Shown in pieces: positions 58,147 to 64,000 of a DNA stretch of 64,000 nt. The DNA is taken from NCBI RefSeq assembly GCF_021864505.1, contig NZ_JAKJIB010000001.1, forward strand, positions 1 to 64,000, read 5' to 3'. Source of the stretch: Falsiroseomonas oryziterrae (GTDB lineage: Bacteria > Pseudomonadota > Alphaproteobacteria > Acetobacterales > Acetobacteraceae). The notes under the pieces were generated by a model that made no database searches, was not told the DNA's origin, and saw only the letters and a program-made list of their open reading frames with translations. How positions within the stretch are numbered: position 1 is the first letter of the stretch; each line of letters begins with the position of its first letter. The position numbers and the translations under genes are program-made.

Positions 58147-61134
58147 ATGTCCGACCGTCAGATGTTCCCCGCCCGGGTCCGCGCCGTCCTCGGTCCCACC
58201 AACACGGGCAAGACACATCTCGCCATCACGCGCATGCTCGCGCACGCCTCGGGCGTGATCGGCTTCCCGTTGCGGCTTCTCGCACGCGAAAACTACGATC
58301 GCATGGTGGCGGTGAAGGGCGAGCGGCACGTCGCGCTGATCACCGGCGAGGAGAAGATCGTGCCGCCGGAGGCGAAGTGGTTCGCCTGCACGGTGGAGGC
58401 GATGCCGCTCGATCGCCGGACCGAGTTCGTCGCGGTCGACGAGATCCAGCTTTGCGCCGATCCCGATCGGGGGCACGTCTTCACCGACCGCCTGCTGAAC
58501 GCGCGCGGACTCGTCGAAACCATGTTCCTCGGCGCCGCGACGATCCGGCCGCTGCTGCAGCGCCTCGTGCCGACTGCCGAGATCGAGACGAGGCCGCGCC
58601 TGTCGCAGTTGACCCATGCCGGTCTTGCGAAGCTCACGCGCCTGCCGCCCCGCTCCGCGATCGTCGCCTTCAGCGCGACCGAGGTCTACGCGATCGCGGA
58701 AGCGGTGCGGCGCCGGCGCGGCGGATGCGCGGTGGTGATGGGCCGCCTGTCGCCGCGCACGCGCAATGCCCAGGTGGCGCTCTACCAGAACCGCGAAGTC
58801 GACTTCCTCGTGGCCACCGACGCGATCGGCATGGGCCTCAACATGGATGTCGACCATGTCGCCTTCGCGGCGCTCCAGAAATTCGACGGCCATCAGATGC
58901 GGGGCCTGACGGCACAGGAGGCAGCCCAGATCGCGGGGCGGGCCGGACGCGGCATGCGCGACGGAAGCTTCGGCACGACCGCCGATTGCCCACCGCTGCC
59001 GGACGAACTCGCCAAGCAGATCGAGAACCACGAGTTCGACCCGCTGCAGCAACTCGCCTGGCGCAATGCGGATCTGGACTTCACCAGCGTCGACGCGCTG
59101 CTCGCGTCGCTCGCCGCGCCACCGCCCATGCCTGGTCTCTCGAAGGGCAACGACGCGGTCGACCACATCACGCTGCACGCCTTGTCGCGCGAGAGCGAGG
59201 TCCGCGACCTCGCCCAGGGTCGTGCCCGGGTACGGCTGCTCTGGGAGGCGTGCCAGGTTCCCGATTTCAGGAAGATTGCCGACGACAGCCACACGCGGCT
59301 CTGCGGCCGGATCTTCGGCCATCTCGCCAAGGATGGAACCCTGCCGGATGACTGGGTCACGGCGTCCATCGCGGCGCTCGACAATGTCGAGGGCGACCTC
59401 GACACGCTGATGGCCCGGCTCGCCAACATCCGGATCTGGTCCTACGTCGCCGCCCGCGCCGATTGGCTCGCGGACGCCGCCTCTCGCCAGGCGCAGGCGC
59501 GCAAGGCGGAGGACAACGTGTCCGACGCGCTGCATGAGCGGCTCCTGGCGCGCTTCGTGGATCGGCGCGCCGCGCATCTCATCCGTCGCCTGGACGAGGA
59601 CGACGCCAACCTGCTCTCCGCCGTGACCCGGCAGGGCGAGGTCGTCGTGGAAGGCCATACGGTCGGCCGTGTGCGGGGCTTCCACTTCGAGCCCGACCCG
59701 GATGCCACGAAGGAAGAGGAAAGGCGGCTTGTCCTCCGGGCCGCGCGGCGCGCCCTGCGCGAGGAGATGCCCCGACGCCTGGCCTCGCTCGAGACCGCTA
59801 AGGACGAGGCCTTCAGCCTGACGCCGCAGCATCGCGTCCTCTGGGACGGCGCGGAGATCGCCCGCCTCCGACCGGGCCCGGAGCCGCTCAAGCCGCATAT
59901 CGACCCGATCGCGAGCGAGTTCCTCGACAATGCGCAGCGCGAGCGTGTGCGACTGCGGCTGGCGGCGTGGCTCGAAGGCCTGGTGAAACGTGAACTCGGT
60001 CCGCTGTCGGTTGTCGAAGCCAAGGCGGCGGAGGACAACAGCCTGCGGGGCCCCGCCTACAGGCTGCGAGAAGGCATGGGCCTGGTGCCCGGCGCGACGG
60101 AACGCGACGTGCCGGCGGAACTCCGCTCCCGCCTGAAGGCGATCGGTATCCGGGCCGGTCGCTACGCGCTCTACCTGCCCGAAGTCCTGAAGCCCCGCGC
60201 GATGACGCTGCGCGCCCAGTTCTGGGCCCTGCGTCACCATCTGCCGACGCCGGCGCTTCCGAACCCGGGTCTCGTCTCTGTCACCTTGCCGGAGACGCCG
60301 CAGCCGCCGCCCGACGATCCGCAGGCGCCGCGTCCGCCGGAGAGCTGGCCGCCGGGATTTGCGGCCGCCATGGGTTGGCTCCAGGCGGGTCATGTCCTGC
60401 TGCGCCTCGATGTCGTCGAGCGGATCGCGGGCGAGCTCGGCTATCTCACCCGCCGTGCGCCCGCGCCGGTGCCCGAGGGCTTGGCCTCCCGCCTCGGTCT
60501 GAAGGGCGACACGCTGCCCATCGTGCTGGAGGCCATGGGCTTCCGGTTGATCCCCGCCGAGACGCTGGCCGAGGACCAGTTCGGGCCGCCCGCACCGGCG
60601 CGGATCGGCGTCGCGCGCCCGGAACGCGTGCAGCGCCCGCCACGTACGGAGCGCGCGCCGCAGCAGCAGCGGCCGGAGCAGCCCGACCGCGGCCCGCGCT
60701 GGGATCCGAGCATCATGTTCGGGCCGCCCATCCCCCGGGACCTGCGCCCCGCGCGGCCGGATCGCGGCCCGCGACGCGAGCATCGCGGCGACAACCAGCA
60801 TGCCGACCGGCCGCGCCAGGACGGGCCGCGTCCCGACACGTCAAGACGGGAGACCCCCGAGGGCCCTGCCGCGCAGCGCGAGGCCCGGCCTGACCGGCAC
60901 AGGGACCAGAGAGACGACCAGCGCCCGGATAGGCGGCGGTCCGACCGGCCGCGCCAGGACGGACCGCTGCCCAACGGGCCGCGGCGCGACGATCGCGGGC
61001 CGCGTCCCGATCGTCCGCGCTTCGAGGGTCCGCGACGCGACCGTGAGGAGCGCGCCCCGCGGGAATACGCCTCCGGCCCGAAGGTCGACTCGCCCTTCGC
61101 CGTGCTTGCGCAACTGAAGCTCAAGAAGGACTGA
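58147..61134 (+). CDS. SUV3-like DExH RNA helicase with RP/RD-rich tail
   Basis: A 995-residue relative of mitochondrial SUV3, an RNA/DNA helicase that works with exonucleases in RNA decay. Walker A is GPTNTGKTHLA near 16 and the DEIQ box is FVAVDEIQLC near 97. SATEVY near 177, DAIGMGLNMDVDHV near 223 and QIAGRAGRGMRDG near 262 complete the helicase core. A large middle part (300-800) matches the SUV3 C-terminal region. Residues about 840-980 are a low-complexity tail dominated by Arg, Pro, Asp and Gly, probably disordered and RNA-binding. The ATG at 58147 was chosen; upstream in-frame codons are unconserved. An S4 RNA-binding gene follows after one base. Confidence 0.92.
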   Translation: MSDRQMFPARVRAVLGPTNTGKTHLAITRMLAHASGVIGFPLRLLARENYDRMVAVKGERHVALITGEEKIVPPEAKWFACTVEAMPLDRRTEFVAVDEIQLCADPDRGHVFTDRLLNARGLVETMFLGAATIRPLLQRLVPTAEIETRPRLSQLTHAGLAKLTRLPPRSAIVAFSATEVYAIAEAVRRRRGGCAVVMGRLSPRTRNAQVALYQNREVDFLVATDAIGMGLNMDVDHVAFAALQKFDGHQMRGLTAQEAAQIAGRAGRGMRDGSFGTTADCPPLPDELAKQIENHEFDPLQQLAWRNADLDFTSVDALLASLAAPPPMPGLSKGNDAVDHITLHALSRESEVRDLAQGRARVRLLWEACQVPDFRKIADDSHTRLCGRIFGHLAKDGTLPDDWVTASIAALDNVEGDLDTLMARLANIRIWSYVAARADWLADAASRQAQARKAEDNVSDALHERLLARFVDRRAAHLIRRLDEDDANLLSAVTRQGEVVVEGHTVGRVRGFHFEPDPDATKEEERRLVLRAARRALREEMPRRLASLETAKDEAFSLTPQHRVLWDGAEIARLRPGPEPLKPHIDPIASEFLDNAQRERVRLRLAAWLEGLVKRELGPLSVVEAKAAEDNSLRGPAYRLREGMGLVPGATERDVPAELRSRLKAIGIRAGRYALYLPEVLKPRAMTLRAQFWALRHHLPTPALPNPGLVSVTLPETPQPPPDDPQAPRPPESWPPGFAAAMGWLQAGHVLLRLDVVERIAGELGYLTRRAPAPVPEGLASRLGLKGDTLPIVLEAMGFRLIPAETLAEDQFGPPAPARIGVARPERVQRPPRTERAPQQQRPEQPDRGPRWDPSIMFGPPIPRDLRPARPDRGPRREHRGDNQHADRPRQDGPRPDTSRRETPEGPAAQREARPDRHRDQRDDQRPDRRRSDRPRQDGPLPNGPRRDDRGPRPDRPRFEGPRRDREERAPREYASGPKVDSPFAVLAQLKLKKD

Positions 61135-61135
61135 G

Positions 61136-61426
61136 GTGGAGGCCGAGGCCGGTCCCGACTGGCAACGGCTGGATGTCTGGCTCTGGTGCGCGCGCCTCGC
61201 GAAGACGCGCGGCGAATGCGCCCGCCTCGTCGCCGGCGGCGCGGTGCGGCTGAACCGCCAGCCCACCGACAAGGCTCATGCGAGACTGCGCGTCGGCGAC
61301 GTTCTGACGCTCGCCGTCCATGGCCGTGTCCAGGTATGGCGGGTGCAGAGATTGGCGTTGCGCCGCGGACCGCCGGCGGAGGCGCGGCTGCTCTACGAGG
61401 ACCTCGCTCCGCAGGACGGACCGTGA
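61136..61426 (+). CDS. S4-domain RNA-binding protein (HslR-like)
   Basis: A 96-residue protein. The S4 motif RLDVWLWCARLAKTRGECAR and LVAGGAVRLNRQPTDKAHAR occupies residues about 11-50, followed by LRVGDVLTLAV. HslR in E. coli rescues stalled 50S subunits carrying peptidyl-tRNA; a similar role is possible. The start is GTG at 61136, one base after the helicase stop, so it is translated with the helicase gene, fitting an RNA-handling pair. Confidence 0.9.
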   Translation: MEAEAGPDWQRLDVWLWCARLAKTRGECARLVAGGAVRLNRQPTDKAHARLRVGDVLTLAVHGRVQVWRVQRLALRRGPPAEARLLYEDLAPQDGP

Positions 61427-61436
61427 TCGGCACCGG

Positions 61437-61931
61437 TCAGTCGGCCCGCCGCCCGTCGCACTCGGGCTCCGTCTCGAGGACAGATTCGTGCAGCGAGCCG
61501 ATCTCCGCCACCGGCCGGCCGGTGGCATCGAGTTGGAAGAAACCCCAGGCCATGTCTCGAACCTCCGGCTCCAACTCACCCGGATCGGACAGCAGGCAGC
61601 AGATCGCGCAGAGAAGCTCGCGCTGCATATGGCGGACCACGGTGGTCAGGTCGTCTTCGGACACGCCGAGGGCCCTTATCCGGTCTAGCGCAGCGAGGGT
61701 GGGTTCCCCGCCGGGGCCGGGGTGAGCCCACAGCGCCTCTACCCAGGCCGGCCCGTTCCGCCCGACAAGCTGCTTCCACGCCTGCCGCAGGAAGAGGAAC
61801 CGCGCGAGTTGCGGAATGCCTTCGCGACGCTTCGATTGCGCCCAGGTGGCCGGCTCGCGCGCGCCAAGCTTGCTGAAGAGATCCGGAGCCGCCGCGGCGG
61901 CAGGAGCGGCTTGCCTTGTGCGGCGCGGCAG
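61437..61931 (-). CDS. Hypothetical protein, probable CTG start
   Basis: A 164-residue reading frame opposite the S4-fdxA gap that has no ATG, GTG or TTG over its first 90 codons. The translation is protein-like: [20 protein letters not shown] near 43, VEALWAHPG near 75, [20 protein letters not shown] near 100 and [20 protein letters not shown] near 130. Third positions are almost all G or C. CTG at 61931 lies nine bases after AGGAG; upstream is an in-frame TAG at 61944-61946. A shorter form from GTG 61664 would lose the well-formed N-terminal half. I recognise no family. It is divergent from fdxA. Confidence 0.62.
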   Translation of the reverse strand: MPRRTRQAAPAAAAAPDLFSKLGAREPATWAQSKRREGIPQLARFLFLRQAWKQLVGRNGPAWVEALWAHPGPGGEPTLAALDRIRALGVSEDDLTTVVRHMQRELLCAICCLLSDPGELEPEVRDMAWGFFQLDATGRPVAEIGSLHESVLETEPECDGRRAD

Positions 61932-61984
61932 GCCAATCCTCTCCTACCGGGGCGGGGCTTTTCCGCGCCGGGCCGGAGGCTGCA

Positions 61985-62317
61985 GTGACCTACGTCGTCA
62001 CCGAGAACTGCATCAAGTGCAAGTATATGGATTGCGTAGAAGTCTGTCCGGTGGATTGCTTCTATGTCGGCGAGAACATGCTCGTCATCCATCCTGACGA
62101 GTGCATCGATTGCGGGGTTTGTGAGCCCGAGTGCCCGGCGGAGGCGATTGTGCCCGATTCCGACGACAAGGCGTCCGCTTGGGTCGAGCTGAACCGCACC
62201 TACTCGACCCAGTGGCCAAATATCACCCGCAAGGGCGAGGCGCCGGCAGATGCCGACGACTGGAAGGACAAGCCAGGCAAGCGCGACCTCTTCAGTCCAG
62301 AGCCCGGCACGCCGTAG
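61985..62317 (+). CDS. fdxA: 7Fe-8S ferredoxin FdxA
   Basis: A 110-residue electron carrier. [20 protein letters not shown] near 8 holds the ligands of one cluster and [18 protein letters not shown] near 38 those of the other, in the Azotobacter-type 7Fe ferredoxin pattern; the C-terminal extension ([20 protein letters not shown]) is also typical. The start GTG at 61985 has GGAG at good spacing. A TATAAT-containing region lies beyond its stop, before carD. Neighbours match the common helicase/S4/fdxA/carD order. Confidence 0.95.
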   Translation: MTYVVTENCIKCKYMDCVEVCPVDCFYVGENMLVIHPDECIDCGVCEPECPAEAIVPDSDDKASAWVELNRTYSTQWPNITRKGEAPADADDWKDKPGKRDLFSPEPGTP

Positions 62318-62389
62318 AAACGAGGCTCAGGGCGGGATGGGCGCGTTCCCTCTAATTCACCCGGGGTGGTAACTGGCTGATTTTCAGGT

Positions 62390-62395
62390 TATAAT
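62390..62395 (+). promoter_or_regulatory. Probable -10 element of the carD promoter
   Basis: A perfect TATAAT in an AT-rich island within otherwise GC-rich DNA, 168 bp before the carD start. No matching -35 was found at 16-18 bp. It would give a 5' leader of about 160 nt. Confidence 0.5.
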
Positions 62396-62562
62396 TTTGT
62401 TGGGATTGGAAACGGACAGGGGACGTGGAACGCGTTCGGGGTCCGATCCGCTTGTCTGTGGGATCATGCCGGCTCGGGCCCGGCCCCCGGGACGGCGGGG
62501 CCAATCCCTGCGACTAAGCCCAGGGTCGCGGAATCCCGGGTGCGCGGATAGCGGGTAGCGTG

Positions 62563-63933
62563 ATGAAGGCAACCGCCCAGTCGAAGAGCGCCCAGGCCAA
62601 GGGCCGGACGACCAAGCCGGTGCGGGCGGCTGCGCCGAAGAAGGCGGCGAAGGGCGCAGCCAAGTCCGTGGCTTCAGCACGACCAGCCAAGAAGCCCGCA
62701 CAGAAGGCGGCCACAAAGCCGAAGGCGGCCACCGCCCCGCGGCGTGGAGCATCGTCGGCGGGCGGGAAGCGCGTCACCAAGGCAATCGTCAAGGCGCCCG
62801 CGAAGTCGGTTCGCAAGTCCGCCACGAATAAGGCGAGCGCCGCCAAGACCAAGACAAGCAAGCCGTCGACCGGGACGGGCGCAGCGCGAAGGGCCGTTGC
62901 GCGGCCGACCGCGGCATCGAAGCCCAAGAGCGCTTCGCGCGCCAAGGCAGCTGCGCGCAGCCCGTCGTCCGTCAAGCCCAAGGCGGCCAACGCGGCGGCG
63001 CCCAAGGCGTCCGGGCCGAAGAAGTCCGCACCGGCCAAGGCAGCGCCGCCGAAGTCGTCGCCGACCCCGACCAAGTCGGCCGCGAAGCCGGATGCCGTCG
63101 CGGCAGAACCCGCAAGCGCGGCGCCTTCGGCCCCGCTCACGGCGGCGCAGCCGGAGGCTGCGAAGACCAAGGGCGTGGCCGAGCCGCCGCCGCCGCCCGC
63201 TCGGAGCTCCCCGTCAGTGGCCCCGCCCGCGCCCAAAGCCATGGCCATGGCGGCGCCGCGTCCCGCCCCGGTGCAGTCAGCACCGCCGGCGGCCCCGGCG
63301 CAACCGAGCCCGCCGGTGCCGCGCCCGCCCTCGCTGTCGCGGCCCAGCTTCCCGTCTCGCGCTCCGGGCATGATGGGGCTCCGCCAAGGTGCTCCACCCG
63401 GGCCCGATGCGACAGCGCCAGCACCGGCAAAGCCGAAGGGGCCACCGGTCGAGTTCAAGTCCGGCGACTACGTCGTCTATCCGACGCATGGCGTTGGGCA
63501 GGTGCAAGGCATCGAGGACATGCCTGTCGCCGGCTTTTCGCTGAAGGTGATCATCGTCACCTTCGAAGAGAACCGGATGACGCTGCGAGTCCCGGTCAAC
63601 AAGGCAGCATCATCGGGACTGCGAAAGCTCGCCAGCGAAGCGCTGATGAACGAAGCGCTCGACGTCCTCCGCGGACGCGCCCGCATCAAGCGCACCATGT
63701 GGTCCAGGCGGGCCCAGGAGTACGAGCAGAAGATCAACTCGGGCGATCCGCTCGCCATCGCGGAGGTCGTGCGCGATCTGCACCGCAACGCCGGTCAGCC
63801 CGACCAGTCCTTCTCCGAGCGGCAGATCTACGAGCAGGCGCTGGACCGCCTTGCGGCGGAGCTCGCGGCGATCGATCGCACCGACAAGGCCACTGCCGCG
63901 GAGAAGCTGCAGGGCGTTCTGAAGTCAGGTTGA
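62563..63933 (+). CDS. carD: CarD-family transcription factor with long H1-like N-terminal extension
   Basis: A 456-residue protein. The last 160 residues are CarD: an RNA-polymerase-interacting Tudor-like domain (FKSGDYVVYPTHGVGQVQGI near 298) and a C-terminal helical DNA-binding part (MWSRRAQEYEQKINSGDPLA near 385; FSERQIYEQALDRLAAELA). It stabilises open complexes at promoters, notably rRNA. Alphaproteobacterial CarD proteins are usually about 170 residues. Here residues 1-295 are low-complexity Lys/Ala/Pro/Ser with repeats of AAKPK and PAK type, like histone H1 or HMGA tails. The start could be GTG 62560 or the ATG at 62563. An internal ATG at 63370 could give a tail-less short form. Confidence 0.9.
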   Translation: MKATAQSKSAQAKGRTTKPVRAAAPKKAAKGAAKSVASARPAKKPAQKAATKPKAATAPRRGASSAGGKRVTKAIVKAPAKSVRKSATNKASAAKTKTSKPSTGTGAARRAVARPTAASKPKSASRAKAAARSPSSVKPKAANAAAPKASGPKKSAPAKAAPPKSSPTPTKSAAKPDAVAAEPASAAPSAPLTAAQPEAAKTKGVAEPPPPPARSSPSVAPPAPKAMAMAAPRPAPVQSAPPAAPAQPSPPVPRPPSLSRPSFPSRAPGMMGLRQGAPPGPDATAPAPAKPKGPPVEFKSGDYVVYPTHGVGQVQGIEDMPVAGFSLKVIIVTFEENRMTLRVPVNKAASSGLRKLASEALMNEALDVLRGRARIKRTMWSRRAQEYEQKINSGDPLAIAEVVRDLHRNAGQPDQSFSERQIYEQALDRLAAELAAIDRTDKATAAEKLQGVLKSG

Positions 63934-64000
63934 GCGCGGGCACCTGCCCGCCCCCGGGACTCATCGCGCCGCACCTCCGGCGGCTCGAGGCCGAGGCGAT
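63930..64000 (+). CDS. Possible start of CysD (sulfate adenylyltransferase subunit 2)
   Basis: A frame opening at TTG 63930, overlapping the carD stop (TTGA), reads on to the window edge. The last residues, APHLRRLEAEA, resemble the CysD N-terminus (HLxxLEAEAI). Only about 23 codons are visible, so the identification is tentative. Confidence 0.3.
   Translation, partial: MSAGTCPPPGLIAPHLRRLEAEA

Noticed and set aside
58045-60801. Long minus-strand frame of more than 900 codons opposite the helicase gene
   Set aside because: Low-complexity composition typical of antisense frames; the SUV3-like motifs on the other strand settle the coding strand.
60803-60962. CRISPR-like direct repeats in the helicase tail
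   Set aside because: Only two copies, in frame and encoding the same peptide within a low-complexity tail; no spacers or cas genes.
61722-61988. Plus-strand 88-codon frame before fdxA
   Set aside because: Arg/Pro/Leu-rich shadow of the better minus-strand gene; third positions are not coding-like and it overlaps the fdxA start.

Overview
The window looks like chromosomal DNA of a GC-rich alphaproteobacterium, most likely Acetobacteraceae (Roseomonas-like). The reasons are very high third-position GC, an orphan Bug-type solute-binding protein, and several gene neighbourhoods typical of alphaproteobacteria: ccmAB divergent from acnA, yqeY-dnaG-rpoD divergent from carA, SUV3-like helicase/S4/fdxA/carD, and trxB-lysR. 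This placement is inferred from family and synteny knowledge; no database search was run. No phage, insertion sequence, rRNA operon or CRISPR array is visible.

Layout. 1-7.9 kb: the start of a flavin amine oxidase, a Bug solute-binding protein, a TrmH-type RNA methyltransferase coupled to an Ldh-family dehydrogenase, a gene-poor stretch of about 1.3 kb, a class IV aminotransferase, and a PfkB kinase whose start codon overlaps that of a divergent RluA-type pseudouridine synthase. 7.9-20 kb: envelope genes pbpC and a giant alpha-2-macroglobulin, an MFS exporter coupled to an acyl-CoA ligase, and an aminopeptidase P. 20-31 kb: a DUF1127 protein, the coupled set pentapeptide protein-uvrD-prmA, a BASS-like transporter, metF, mlaA-mlaC, a GNAT and unknown pair, and ettA. 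31.2-34.3 kb: tRNA-Ile2(CAU), then soluble (ppa) and membrane (hppA) pyrophosphatases transcribed divergently. 34.3-40.2 kb: a lipoprotein, a GNAT protein, and the macromolecular-synthesis cluster yqeY-dnaG-rpoD. 40.3-46.4 kb: a tight car operon (carA, a LysE-type exporter, a small membrane protein, carB), followed by greA. 46.5-50.5 kb: ilvA, an Lrp/AsnC regulator, trxB and a LysR regulator. 50.7-54.9 kb: ccmAB and acnA. 55-64 kb: a DAG-kinase-like protein, a metallophosphoesterase, an MFS permease, a SUV3-like helicase, an S4 protein, an unannounced gene on the minus strand, fdxA, carD with a long basic tail, and the first codons of what may be cysD.

The most interesting locus is carA. Its reading frame begins with a roughly 60-residue helix-turn-helix-like domain, an internal GTG with a good ribosome-binding site would give a normal-length CarA, and two near-identical 15-bp dyads lie just upstream. 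Together these suggest a biosynthetic enzyme subunit that may regulate its own operon. Other points worth a look are the H1-like tail on CarD, a 400-bp block of foreign-looking codon use inside dnaG, a probable CTG-started gene opposite fdxA, and an 18-bp palindrome between metF and mlaA.
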